Source of the DNA: Clostridia bacterium | GTDB taxonomy: Bacteria; Bacillota; Clostridia; Peptostreptococcales; Anaerovoracaceae | DNA: 41,540 bases | Assembly (NCBI GenBank): GCA_024689085.1 | Contig: JAILDT010000114.1 | Span: 1-41,540, forward strand | Direction: 5' to 3' | Shown: positions 33,398 to 41,360 of the stretch, piece after piece | Position numbering within the stretch: position 1 is the first letter of the stretch | How the letters are laid out: every line of letters starts with the position of its first letter | Notes under the pieces: generated by a model | Told to the model about the DNA's origin: nothing | Seen by the model: only the letters and a program-made list of their open reading frames with translations | The model's database searches: none | Translations under genes and position numbers: made by a program

Positions 33398-34690
33398 TTA
33401 TTCATCGTAGCTATGGTGGAAGATCTCCTTCATTGCTTCCTTGAGCTCCGGTCTGAAGTCAGGATGAGCGATGTCGATAAGAGCCTTCGCTCTTTCCTTG
33501 TTGCTCTTGCCCCACAGATCCGCGATACCGTACTCCGTTACTACGAATTCAGTATCGTTTCTGGAATCTGTAACAACCTGCTTGTCAGCCAGATGCGGCG
33601 TGATCTTGGAAATCTTTGTTCCATCCTTCTTGACAGCCATGGATGGCATAGCGATGATGCCCTTGCCCATGCCGTCTCTTGCCATTGCAGCACCGCGGAT
33701 GAAGTCAACCTGTCCGCCTACGCCGGAGAACTGTACGTCGCCGCCCAGAGTATCGGAAGCAACTTGTCCATAGAGGTCGCAGCCGAGGGCTCCGTTGATG
33801 GCGATCATCTTCGAGCAGTTCATGATGATCGTAGGGTCATTGACATAGTCAACAGGCATGACTTTGACCGCATGGTTGTGATCACAGAACTCATAGAGCT
33901 CCTGTGTGCCCATAACGAAGTTGGCAACCATAACATCTTTGTCAAAGGACTTCATCGTATTATCAATAACGCCCTCATAGTAGAGTTCCATTGCACCGTC
34001 GCCCAGCATCTCAGAGTGGAGTCCTAAATGCTTTTTATTCTTCAGCTGTGCGCAGACGGCGTCCGGGATGGATCCGATGCCCAGCTGCAATGTCGCGCCG
34101 TCTTCAATCAGACTCGCACAGTGCTTACCGATCTCTTCTTCGACAGGGCCGATCTTGGACGCCGGAATCGTCGGCAGGTATTCATCATATTCAACGATTG
34201 CGTCAGCATATTCCATCAGAGGGAATACGACATCGCCATAAGTGAACGGAACATGCTCATTGACCTGCGCGATAACAGTCTTCGCCGATCTGATTGCCTG
34301 TACGGTGTAGTCACCGGATACACCTGTGGATACATAGCCCAGTTTGTCCGGCTTGGATACCTGAATGAGTGCAACATCCACAACGATTCTGCCCTGCCGC
34401 ATGAGCTCCGGGAGTTCATGGAAGAAGAATGTAGTGTAGTCTCCCCAGTAGTTGCAAGCCTTCCTTGTCTGTCCGGAAATGAACCACATGTTTGGATGGA
34501 AGTTTTCTTTGTACTCTTCCTTGCAGTAGTCCCCAGGACCGAGTGAGAACATGTGAGAAATCTCAACGTTCTTGTAGTTTTTCGCATTTCTGACCATGGC
34601 TCTTACCAGCTCAGCCGGTTCGCCTACGTCATGCTGGAAAACCACTTTGTCATTTGACTTGATGAGCTGTACAGCTTCATCGGAAGGCAT
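33398..34690 (-). CDS. abfT: 4-hydroxybutyrate CoA-transferase (start uncertain)
   Basis: A 430-residue family I-like CoA-transferase that moves CoA from acetyl-CoA or butyryl-CoA to 4-hydroxybutyrate. The catalytic Glu is Glu227 in LGLHSEMLGDGAMEL; the C-terminal FSGVGGQVDFIRGA and SRNDTEFVVTEYGIADLWGK are diagnostic. From the only in-frame ATG the protein is about 11 residues shorter than the C. aminobutyricum enzyme (catalytic Glu238). The frame continues upstream as RLWTELYNSTK, whose Trp and Tyr align with Trp3 and Tyr7 of that enzyme, and an AGGAGG lies 6 bases before an in-frame TTA at 34729. The ATG at 34690 lacks a ribosome binding site. Translation may re-initiate after the upstream stop, or start unusually. 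Middle gene of the abfD group. Confidence 0.92.
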   Translation of the reverse strand: MPSDEAVQLIKSNDKVVFQHDVGEPAELVRAMVRNAKNYKNVEISHMFSLGPGDYCKEEYKENFHPNMWFISGQTRKACNYWGDYTTFFFHELPELMRQGRIVVDVALIQVSKPDKLGYVSTGVSGDYTVQAIRSAKTVIAQVNEHVPFTYGDVVFPLMEYADAIVEYDEYLPTIPASKIGPVEEEIGKHCASLIEDGATLQLGIGSIPDAVCAQLKNKKHLGLHSEMLGDGAMELYYEGVIDNTMKSFDKDVMVANFVMGTQELYEFCDHNHAVKVMPVDYVNDPTIIMNCSKMIAINGALGCDLYGQVASDTLGGDVQFSGVGGQVDFIRGAAMARDGMGKGIIAMPSMAVKKDGTKISKITPHLADKQVVTDSRNDTEFVVTEYGIADLWGKSNKERAKALIDIAHPDFRPELKEAMKEIFHHSYDE

Positions 34691-34700
34691 TTTCGTTGAA

Positions 34701-34988
34701 TTATAAAGTTCTGTCCAGAGTCGCTTTAACTTTTTCCTCCTGTAGTTGTTCTAGCTTTGATACGTGATGTTCTGACCACATTTTTATAACATCACCGCTG
34801 ACAGTGTACTGGTCGATAATCGGACAGCATGCAGTGCATCCGCCTATCACAAGAAGATGATCGTAGACAGGCCCTTCTTCGGCATGTTCAAAATCAATTT
34901 CCGGAAGATCCGATTGTATTTTCCTGAATGCGTCCCCTCTCTGATAATGTGGATTGCATCCGCCGCAGAATTTCACACCGCACTTCAT
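34701..34988 (-). CDS. Small six-cysteine protein of unknown function between abfD and abfT
   Basis: A 95-residue protein I do not recognise by name. It starts MKCGVKFCGGCNPHYQRG and resembles uncharacterised anaerobe proteins with a KFCGGCNP signature. Cysteines are Cys3, Cys8 and Cys11 at the N-terminus and Cys51, Cys54 and Cys55 in VIGGCTACCPII, six in total, suggesting a metal or Fe-S site or a redox pair. No signal or membrane segment. The ribosome binding site (AAGGAAAG) is 13 bases before the ATG, which is long. Its end overlaps the probable true start region of abfT. Place between the radical dehydratase and its CoA-transferase suggests a role in that pathway, such as enzyme maturation or protection. 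Confidence 0.75.
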   Translation of the reverse strand: MKCGVKFCGGCNPHYQRGDAFRKIQSDLPEIDFEHAEEGPVYDHLLVIGGCTACCPIIDQYTVSGDVIKMWSEHHVSKLEQLQEEKVKATLDRTL

Positions 34989-35019
34989 GTTAAATAATTA
35001 ACTTTCCTTCTTAAAATTT

Positions 35020-35048
35020 GAGGCCGCCCGGGACTGCCAAGCGGCCTC
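35020..35048 (-). other. Hairpin between abfD and the six-cysteine gene
   Basis: A perfect 8-bp stem GAGGCCGC (35020-35027) / GCGGCCTC (35041-35048). On the minus strand it is followed by AAATTTTAAG, too few T residues for an efficient terminator. It could be a partial terminator or mRNA stabiliser that keeps abfD levels above the downstream genes. Confidence 0.6.
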
Positions 35049-35086
35049 TTCGATACACTGTCTATTAATGTTTTTAGGCTGCAGGA

Positions 35087-36562
35087 TTATTCCTTAATGC
35101 CTGCGATTGCCTTTGCGAGAGCCTTCTTGCCTTCGATGTTGCCCTGTCTCTGGATCATGATTCTCTGAGCCTGAGGTGAGCCTGCACCGTGCATGGACTC
35201 TGTTCTGTATCCTACTGCTGCAGCGCCGAGGCACAGGTTCTCGATCAGTCTGAGAACTCTCATACGCTGTTCTGTAGTGCATGATGGAGCAGCTGCATAG
35301 AACTTGTTGCAGATTTCACCGATTGTCTCGCCGTTTCTTCCTACCGGCAGATCGGAATCGAAGTCTTTCTGAGCCGGCATAGTTACCATCAGTCCGCCTG
35401 CAATATCTTCAGCCAGTCTTACGATCTCATAAGGGAATCTTGTGATGTTCTGCTTACATACGTTTGCCAGCAGCAGGTCGATCTGATAGTTTCCTGCCTC
35501 TGTAGGATATCCTTCTGTTGAGCAAGCGATACCGCAGCAGTACAGAGTTTCATTCAGGTGAGTCATCTCGATGAGCTTGTCCTTGATGTGGGAAGCCTTC
35601 TGAGCGCCATTGTACTCAGCAGCCAGAGCAGCAGCACCGATCAGAACGTCGCCAACGCCAACCTTGCAGCCGCCGTATGACTGTCTGTGATATCCTGCGA
35701 ATCTTTCAACAACCATGCCTGCGAATTCATATTCGCCAGCGAGGAATACATACTCGTTAGGAATGAATACATCGTCGAATACTACGAGAGCTTCCTGTCC
35801 GCCGAACTGAGCGTTACCGAGGTCAATGTCAGCTCCTTCTTCCAGCTTTCTTGTGTCGCAGGACTGTCTTCCGTAGATCATGTACATGCCTTCAGCATCT
35901 GATGGGCAAGCGAATGCTACAGCGTAGTCAGCATCCTCTTCTCTCATTGCCTGTGTAGGCATTACGATGTGCCAGTGTGAGTTGATGGAACCAGTCTGGT
36001 GGCACTTAGCGCCGCATACTACGATTCCGTCTTCTCTTCTCTCTTTGATTCTTACGAACAGGTCCTTATCTCTCTGAGCGTGTGGAGCAAGTCCTCTGTC
36101 GCCCTTAGGGTCTGTCATAGCGCCGTCAACTACCAGGTCTTTTTCCTGTACCATCTTCAGGAAGTTTGTGAAGTTTTCATGATAGTGAGTGCCATACTTT
36201 TTATCGATTTCATAAGTGGATGAGAACATTGCGTTGAATGCGTCCATACCTACACATCTCTGGAAGCATGAACCAGTCTTCTGTCCGCACAGTCTCTGCA
36301 TCTTAACTTTGTTCTTCAGGTCTTCTGTGCTCTGGTGAAGGTGCGCAAATCTGTTTACTGTTTCGCCAGTCAGATTTGACTTAGCTGTCATCAGGTCTCT
36401 GTACTCAGGATCCTGAGCCAGGTCATAAGTAACCTTTACGCAGTTGATGGAAGGTCTGATAATTGGATGATCTACCCAGTTCTCAACCTTTTCACCGAAC
36501 ATGTAAACTCTTGTGTTCAGTTTTCTTAAGCTTTCAATGTACTGTTCGCCTGTCATTAACAT
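35087..36562 (-). CDS. abfD: 4-hydroxybutyryl-CoA dehydratase / vinylacetyl-CoA isomerase
   Basis: A 491-residue FAD- and 4Fe-4S-containing enzyme that dehydrates 4-hydroxybutyryl-CoA to crotonyl-CoA through a ketyl radical. All cluster ligands known from the C. aminobutyricum enzyme occur at the same residue numbers: Cys99 and Cys103 (KTGSCFQRCVGMD), His292 and Cys299 (GYHRQSYGGCKVGVGD). Near-identical stretches include QEALVVFDDVFIPN and TESMHGAGSPQAQRIMI. The start at 36562 has AAGGAG 11 bases before it; upstream in-frame starts add a non-homologous leader. It follows the Nfu-type gene's terminator and is first in the dehydratase, six-cysteine protein, abfT, 4hbD group. Oxygen-sensitive in relatives. 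Confidence 0.97.
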   Translation of the reverse strand: MLMTGEQYIESLRKLNTRVYMFGEKVENWVDHPIIRPSINCVKVTYDLAQDPEYRDLMTAKSNLTGETVNRFAHLHQSTEDLKNKVKMQRLCGQKTGSCFQRCVGMDAFNAMFSSTYEIDKKYGTHYHENFTNFLKMVQEKDLVVDGAMTDPKGDRGLAPHAQRDKDLFVRIKERREDGIVVCGAKCHQTGSINSHWHIVMPTQAMREEDADYAVAFACPSDAEGMYMIYGRQSCDTRKLEEGADIDLGNAQFGGQEALVVFDDVFIPNEYVFLAGEYEFAGMVVERFAGYHRQSYGGCKVGVGDVLIGAAALAAEYNGAQKASHIKDKLIEMTHLNETLYCCGIACSTEGYPTEAGNYQIDLLLANVCKQNITRFPYEIVRLAEDIAGGLMVTMPAQKDFDSDLPVGRNGETIGEICNKFYAAAPSCTTEQRMRVLRLIENLCLGAAAVGYRTESMHGAGSPQAQRIMIQRQGNIEGKKALAKAIAGIKE

Positions 36563-36633
36563 AATAAAATCACTCCTTCTTATTGCTTTACTTCCGCCGG
36601 CAGAATTGCCGGGAGAATAAGTTAACTGATATA

Positions 36634-36660
36634 TTAAAAGGCAACACAAAAAGGCTGCCT
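36634..36660 (-). terminator. Weak terminator after the Nfu-type gene
   Basis: AGGCA (36639-36643) and TGCCT (36656-36660) form a short stem. On the minus strand the 3' side runs into TTTTAATAT. It lies just past the Nfu-type stop and upstream of abfD. Confidence 0.5.
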
Positions 36661-36662
36661 GT

Positions 36663-36950
36663 TTAATCGTCTTTTATTTCTCCTCTCAAGATTTTTCTGG
36701 CCATGTCAAGAAGATCCTCGCTGACTGAAGTATCGAGAACCACGTCCTTTACGTCCGGACATCCTCCCATCACAAAATCCTTCACTACGCTTTCAAGAGT
36801 CTCCTGCGCCGACGGGCACTGCGCGCACGCTCCTGTGAGCCTTACGTATGCTACTCCGTCTTCATACTTGGAAAGGCTCGATCCACCGAAATGCTCCTGC
36901 AGCACGGGGTCGACCTGTTCTCTTAATATTGCCTTGATTTTCTCTTCCAA
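36663..36950 (-). CDS. NifU C-terminal domain protein (Nfu-type Fe-S carrier)
   Basis: About 95 residues consisting only of the NifU C-terminal domain, which carries or transfers a 4Fe-4S cluster to target enzymes. The signature GACAQCPSAQETLESVVK supplies the conserved Cys pair (CxxC), and the family GG-motif appears in VMGGCPDVKDVV. I take the TTG at 36950 as start because GGAG stands 6 bases before it; a GTG seven codons upstream (36971) is possible but would place the promoter start 8 bases away. It has its own strong promoter. Placed next to abfD, whose product needs a 4Fe-4S cluster, a maturation role is an attractive inference. Confidence 0.85.
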   Translation of the reverse strand: MEEKIKAILREQVDPVLQEHFGGSSLSKYEDGVAYVRLTGACAQCPSAQETLESVVKDFVMGGCPDVKDVVLDTSVSEDLLDMARKILRGEIKDD

Positions 36951-36985
36951 TTCAATCTCCTGAAAACACACAGATTTACAAGACT

Positions 36986-37014
36986 ATTATAGGTGTGTAA
37001 CCCTTTGATTTCAA
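36986..37014 (-). promoter_or_regulatory. Strong sigma-A promoter of the Nfu-type gene (and possibly abfD)
   Basis: Minus-strand TTGAAA (complement of 37009-37014), 17-base spacer and TATAAT (complement of 36986-36991), the best promoter match in the window. With the weak terminator after the Nfu gene, part of its transcript could read on into abfD. Confidence 0.75.
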
Positions 37015-37077
37015 GCAATAATGCGCTGTCGCAGGAGAAAAGAATGCAAAAAAGCAACTTTATACGAAAAACATCCG

Positions 37078-38568
37078 TTAAATCCCTGTCAAAGTTCTTC
37101 TGACGGCCTCATGCCAGCCTTCCAGAAGCTGTTCGCGCCGCTCTTTCATCATGTCAGGATGAAAGACTTTATCAATCTGCCAGTTGTCCAGTACGTCCTC
37201 TTTAGACTTCCAGTAACCTGTTGCCAGACCCGCCAGATATGCTGCGCCGAGAGACGTGGTTTCAATGCATACCGGACGGTAGACTTCACAGCCGAGAATG
37301 TCCGCCTGGAACTGCAGCAGGAAGTTGTTGGCTGACGCACCGCCGTCGACCTTCAGCGCATCCAGATCCTGTCCCAGATCATCGGCCATCGCTTCCAGAA
37401 GATCATAGGTCTGATACGCCATGGATTCCAGAGCTGCCCGGACGATATGGTCCTTCGTCACTCCTCTTGTAAGGCCGACAATCGCTCCTCTGGCGTAAGG
37501 ATCCCAGTACGGCGCACCAAGACCGGTAAAGGCCGGTATGATATAGGCACCTGCCGTGTCTTCCACTCCAAAAGCAATCTCCTCCGTTTCTTTCGCGCTT
37601 TTGATGATCTCCATTTTATCACGAAGCCACTGGATCAGCGCCCCGGAAACGAATACAGACCCTTCCAGAGCGTATTCCACACGGTCTCCGATGCCCCATG
37701 CGATGGTGGTCAGCAGTCCGTGCGAGGATTTGACAGGGTTCCCGCCTGTGTTGATCAATACGAACCCGCCGGTACCGAAGGTGTTTTTGGCTTCTCCGAC
37801 CTTAAAGCAGGTCTGTCCGAACAGGGCTGCCTGCTGATCGCCAGCCGCGCCGGCAATCTTGATTCTTCCGCCGAATAAACTTTCTTCGGTCTCACCGTAA
37901 ATACAACTGGAAGGTTTCACCTCCGGAAGCATGCATTCCGGAATATTCAGTTTGTCGAGAATGAACTCATCCCAGCACAGTTCATAGATATTGAACAGCA
38001 TGGTTCTGGAAGCATTAGAGTAGTCTGTCACGTGTACACGACCGCCCGTCAGATTCCAGATAAGCCACGTTTCCACGGTTCCGAAGAGAAGTTCTCCCCT
38101 TTCAGCTCTCCCCCTGGCTCCATCCACATTTTCAAGGATCCACCTGATTTTCGTTCCGCTGAAATACGGATCGATAAGCAATCCGGTCTTTGACTTGAAA
38201 ATCACATTCAGAGCCTGTTTTTTCAGCTGTTTACAGTAATCGGAAGTCCTCCTGCACTGCCATACGATCGCATTGTAGACAGGTTCCCCTGTTTCTTTAT
38301 CCCAGACGATCGTAGTCTCTCTCTGATTCGTAATACCGATGGAATCTATCGCAGAAGCATCCAGTCCCGCTTTTTCCATTGCATCGCGGGCAACTGCAAG
38401 CTGTGTCTCCCAGATTTCCATCGGATCATGTTCCACCCATCCGGCTTGCGGGAATAGCTGTCTGAACTCCTTTTGTGCGATGCTGATCTGTTCCCCTTTC
38501 CGGTCGTATATGATGCATCTTGAGCTTGTGGTGCCCTGGTCCAGGGCCATAACATATTTCTCAGCCAT
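37078..38568 (-). CDS. glpK: Glycerol kinase
   Basis: A 496-residue FGGY-family kinase that phosphorylates glycerol to sn-glycerol 3-phosphate. N-terminal [17 protein letters not shown] contains the phosphate-binding loop, [19 protein letters not shown] and [10 protein letters not shown] match glycerol kinases closely, and the C-terminal [20 protein letters not shown] is the family second signature. The start at 38568 has GGAG 10 bases before it; a TTG eight codons upstream is less likely. No glycerol facilitator or glpA/D is adjacent. It follows a 2-hydroxyacid dehydrogenase by about 30 bases, so the two may be cotranscribed. Confidence 0.96.
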   Translation of the reverse strand: MAEKYVMALDQGTTSSRCIIYDRKGEQISIAQKEFRQLFPQAGWVEHDPMEIWETQLAVARDAMEKAGLDASAIDSIGITNQRETTIVWDKETGEPVYNAIVWQCRRTSDYCKQLKKQALNVIFKSKTGLLIDPYFSGTKIRWILENVDGARGRAERGELLFGTVETWLIWNLTGGRVHVTDYSNASRTMLFNIYELCWDEFILDKLNIPECMLPEVKPSSCIYGETEESLFGGRIKIAGAAGDQQAALFGQTCFKVGEAKNTFGTGGFVLINTGGNPVKSSHGLLTTIAWGIGDRVEYALEGSVFVSGALIQWLRDKMEIIKSAKETEEIAFGVEDTAGAYIIPAFTGLGAPYWDPYARGAIVGLTRGVTKDHIVRAALESMAYQTYDLLEAMADDLGQDLDALKVDGGASANNFLLQFQADILGCEVYRPVCIETTSLGAAYLAGLATGYWKSKEDVLDNWQIDKVFHPDMMKERREQLLEGWHEAVRRTLTGI

Positions 38569-38597
38569 TGTCTTTTTTCTCCATTCTGTCAACTCTG

Positions 38598-39467
38598 TCA
38601 GACGAGCCTGTTGAAACTGCCGCCTTCCAGGAAAGACCTGAGGTTCTCAGCCAGCAGTTCAATGATCTTCTCCCGCGTTTCCTTCGGTGTAAAAGCAACA
38701 TGCGGGGTGATGACGCAGTTTTCCAGTTCCAGCAGCGGACAGTCCGCATCCGGCGGCTCCTTTTCCAGAACGTCAAGACCAGCCGCTTTCAGTTTGCCGC
38801 TTTTGAGTGCTTCCTCAAGGGCCTGTTCATCCACCAGCGCCCCTCTGGCCGTATTGATCAGAATCGCGCCGTCCTTCATCCCGCTGATAAACGCTCTGTC
38901 CACCATATGCCGGTTTTCTTCCGTCAGGGGACAGTTCAAAGACAATACGTCCGCTTTGACAGCTCTTTCAGGATCCACGCTGTACGGAATAATCTCCATG
39001 CCAAGAGACTGGGCGATTTCCCCGACTCTGCGACCAATGTTTCCATACCCTACAATGCCTAGGGTTTTACCATTGAGCAGCGTCAGGGGCGTGGTTTCCA
39101 CGTCGTCATAAGTTCCCGGGCGGTTCGTAATCTGCAGAAGCAGCGCAATGGCGTGCTGGGCCACCGCATCTGTAGAATACGCCGGAATATTTGTTACCGC
39201 AACACCCAGCTCCTTTGCCGCTGCCAGATCGACGTGGTTGAATCCAGTTGCTGCAATACCGATGTATTTCAGTTGCGGATGTTCCTCCATGATCTTCCTT
39301 CCAATCGGGAAAGAATCAATAAAAACGGTGTCCTTCCCCTGCAGCCTGCTCGCAGCCTCTTCCTCTGTGGAAGTGAGGAAATATTGCAGCTCACACAGGT
39401 TTTCTACGGGATTCCAGGAGATGTCTCCCCTGTTGATATCGATACAATCGAGGAATACTGCTTTCAT
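38598..39467 (-). CDS. D-2-hydroxyacid dehydrogenase (glycerate/hydroxypyruvate reductase type)
   Basis: A 289-residue NAD-dependent dehydrogenase. The Rossmann motif [14 protein letters not shown] is near residue 137. Catalytic Arg is in [12 protein letters not shown], Glu in DVLEKEPPD and His in [10 protein letters not shown], so it appears active. Best family match is hydroxypyruvate reductase/glycerate dehydrogenase or phosphoglycerate dehydrogenase-like enzymes. It is 25-30 residues shorter than usual; the helix-loop stretch just before the Rossmann domain ([19 protein letters not shown]) looks shortened by about 14-18. AGGAG precedes the ATG. Next to glycerol kinase it may serve glycerate metabolism, but substrate cannot be fixed. 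Confidence 0.85.
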   Translation of the reverse strand: MKAVFLDCIDINRGDISWNPVENLCELQYFLTSTEEEAASRLQGKDTVFIDSFPIGRKIMEEHPQLKYIGIAATGFNHVDLAAAKELGVAVTNIPAYSTDAVAQHAIALLLQITNRPGTYDDVETTPLTLLNGKTLGIVGYGNIGRRVGEIAQSLGMEIIPYSVDPERAVKADVLSLNCPLTEENRHMVDRAFISGMKDGAILINTARGALVDEQALEEALKSGKLKAAGLDVLEKEPPDADCPLLELENCVITPHVAFTPKETREKIIELLAENLRSFLEGGSFNRLV

Positions 39468-39509
39468 CCTTTTTCTCCTATTACTTTATCAGTTTAACAC
39501 ATGTTCAGA

Positions 39510-39538
39510 TAGAATTCACAGATTTCTTGTGTTATACT
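39510..39538 (+). promoter_or_regulatory. Promoter of the 32-aa peptide gene
   Basis: Plus-strand TAGAAT (39510-39515), 17-base spacer and TATACT (39533-39538), with TGT in front as an extended -10. The predicted start near 39545 gives a leader of about 45 bases. Confidence 0.5.
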
Positions 39539-39591
39539 TATGCCATCCGGTCATGCTGTGACCACTTTCGCTCTGAAAGGATAGAAAAGAA

Positions 39592-39690
39592 ATGAAAAAA
39601 TCAACAAAAATCATTATTCTGATCATACTGATTCTAATGTGTATCCTGATGGCCATCGGCGGAATCTCCATGGGTATCGCCCTGGCATAA
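39592..39690 (+). CDS. Small hydrophobic membrane peptide (32 aa)
   Basis: A 32-residue ORF on the plus strand, opposite to its neighbours. The product begins MKKSTK and continues with a 26-residue hydrophobic segment (IIILIILILMCILMAIGG, then ISMGIALA), a single predicted transmembrane helix with positive N-terminus. AAGG is followed by an ATG about 12 bases later (AAAGGATAGAAAAGAA before it). It ends with two stop codons in a row (TAATAA). A promoter with extended -10 lies upstream and a hairpin terminator at 39753. It does not match any protein I know. It could be a type I toxin-like peptide, a small membrane-protein regulator of the adjacent permease, or a non-functional ORF. Confidence 0.55.
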   Translation: MKKSTKIIILIILILMCILMAIGGISMGIALA

Positions 39691-39752
39691 TAACCACCGC
39701 CTTTGGATTCCGCACATCTGAAACAGTTGATGCGACGATAAACGCAATGAAA

Positions 39753-39785
39753 GAGACACCGCGCTGTACGCGATGTCTCTTTATT
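39753..39785. terminator. Bidirectional hairpin terminator between peptide gene and permease
   Basis: GAGACA-C-CGCG (39753-39763) pairs with CGCG-A-TGTCTC (39769-39779), a 10-bp stem interrupted by one C/A mismatch, with a 5-base loop. On the plus strand TTTATTC follows; on the minus strand TTTCATT. It can end both the peptide transcript and the permease operon. Confidence 0.75.
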
Positions 39786-39814
39786 CTTATTGCGTGAATA
39801 TCTCAGATTGTCAT

Positions 39815-41308
39815 TTAGAAATCATGTTCTTCTTCAAGTTCGTGATGCTGCGCAATGTAATCCTTCGCAAAGGATCTCAGATACTTGTGACCGAACATGA
39901 GGTATTCTGTCTCTTCTCTGCGTGTCTTGCCGTTCTTGCCGAATTTGTTCGCAATGAAGAAGATGATGCCCAGAATGATCCAACCGCCGACAAACATCCA
40001 TTCAGGACCAGTCAGAGGTGATGGGCTGCCCAGGCCAGGCAGATACAGCCAGAAGAAGAACAGGGCTACCAGCATCGCCAGCGCGCCGATGACAGGACCA
40101 GCCGGTGTGCGGAATGGTCTTGTCAGCTCTGGTTCCTTATTCCTCAGGATGAAGAATGACAGGGATACCATGAAGTACGCAACAACAGTTCCGAACGCCG
40201 CAGCGTCAACGAACCATACCAGTGCGGATCTTCCTGCGCACGGTGAAATGATTGTGATGATACCAACGAGCAGTACTGCTGCTGTCGGTGAACCATACTT
40301 CGGGTGAACCTTCGCAAAGATCTCAGGCAGCATCTTAGCTCTTGCCATTGCGAAGATAACACGGGATGCGCCAACGACGAATCCATTCCATGAGGTCAGG
40401 ATTCCGCACATCGCTGCGATAATCATCAGTTTACCGAAGATTGGATTGTTCATGCACCATGCGAAGCAGTTCGCTACCGGAACAGCCGCAGGGTCATCGT
40501 TGAATCCAGCAAGCACATCTCCCGGTGTTGAAATTGCAACTGCGAAGATCATCAGGCAGTACCAGAAGGCTGCCATGCAGATTGAGATGATCATAACTCT
40601 TCCGATCTTGCCGAGAGGAATGTTCATTTCCTCAGCAGCCTGCGGAATAACGTCGAATCCAACGAACATCGCAGGTACAGCCAGCATAACAGCTACAAAG
40701 CCTTTGCCGTTCGTGAAGAGCGGAATGAAGTGTTCAATGGAACCAGTTGCTGTGCCGCAGATCGCGAATGAGATTCCGCCGATTGCCATCGCAACGGTTG
40801 CAACGGTCTGGAAAATAGCGGACGCCTTCGCGCCTCTGTAGTTAACAACTGTCATCACCACGGCGCCGATGGCTGCAATGATCAGGAATGTCGTCGTTAC
40901 ATCTGATCCCGCAAAGGTCCATAGCGTTGCTCCCTGAGGCAGTACGCCTGCGAACAGGAAGTTGATGGCGTTGGAAAGCGCCGGGCCTTCCCAGGCAGCT
41001 ACACCCAGATACGCCAGTGCAATCATCCAGCCGGTAAACCAGGATGCATTGTATCCCATCGCTCTGTATGAGAATACAAGCTCGCCTCCTGACAGCGGCA
41101 GCATCGGTGTCAGCTCTGCATAGGTCAGGCCGACGAAGATTGCCATCAGGCCGCCCAGTCCGAATGCAATCATTGCACCCAGTGAACCGCCGTTGCCGAC
41201 CCAGGAACCGGCCAGCATGATCCAGCCCCATCCAATCATGGTACCGAACGCCAAGGCCAGAATGTCCTTCATGTTGAGGGACTTTTGTAGTTCATGTCTT
41301 TCTTGCAT
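39815..41308 (-). CDS. APC-family amino acid permease (probable GABA uptake)
   Basis: A 497-residue membrane protein with about twelve transmembrane segments. The first helix carries LAFGTMIGWGWIMLAGSWV, the unwound-helix substrate site pattern of the APC superfamily, and helix 6 region shows FVGFDVIPQAAEEMN, in which FVGFD and E are typical. The C-terminus is a charged cytosolic tail (ETEYLMFGHKYLRSFAKDY). GGAG stands 9 bases before the ATG. It follows gabT by 52 bases with no terminator, so GABA or a related amine/amino acid is the likely substrate, inferred only from context. Putrescine or glutamate exchange is possible. Confidence 0.9.
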   Translation of the reverse strand: MQERHELQKSLNMKDILALAFGTMIGWGWIMLAGSWVGNGGSLGAMIAFGLGGLMAIFVGLTYAELTPMLPLSGGELVFSYRAMGYNASWFTGWMIALAYLGVAAWEGPALSNAINFLFAGVLPQGATLWTFAGSDVTTTFLIIAAIGAVVMTVVNYRGAKASAIFQTVATVAMAIGGISFAICGTATGSIEHFIPLFTNGKGFVAVMLAVPAMFVGFDVIPQAAEEMNIPLGKIGRVMIISICMAAFWYCLMIFAVAISTPGDVLAGFNDDPAAVPVANCFAWCMNNPIFGKLMIIAAMCGILTSWNGFVVGASRVIFAMARAKMLPEIFAKVHPKYGSPTAAVLLVGIITIISPCAGRSALVWFVDAAAFGTVVAYFMVSLSFFILRNKEPELTRPFRTPAGPVIGALAMLVALFFFWLYLPGLGSPSPLTGPEWMFVGGWIILGIIFFIANKFGKNGKTRREETEYLMFGHKYLRSFAKDYIAQHHELEEEHDF

Positions 41309-41360
41309 GTATTTAATCTCCTATTATTTAATGAAATAGCTGTTTCAACAGTTCTGCTCC

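Noticed and set aside
36620-36665. Possible sigma-54 promoter before abfD (GG...GC spacing)
   Set aside because: The GG and GC dinucleotides are 15 bases apart instead of 10, and flanking bases do not match TGGCACG/TTGCA.
37015-37077. Terminator after glpK
   Set aside because: Only a 4-bp stem (TGCG/CGCA) and an interrupted T tract are present; I could not support a terminator call.
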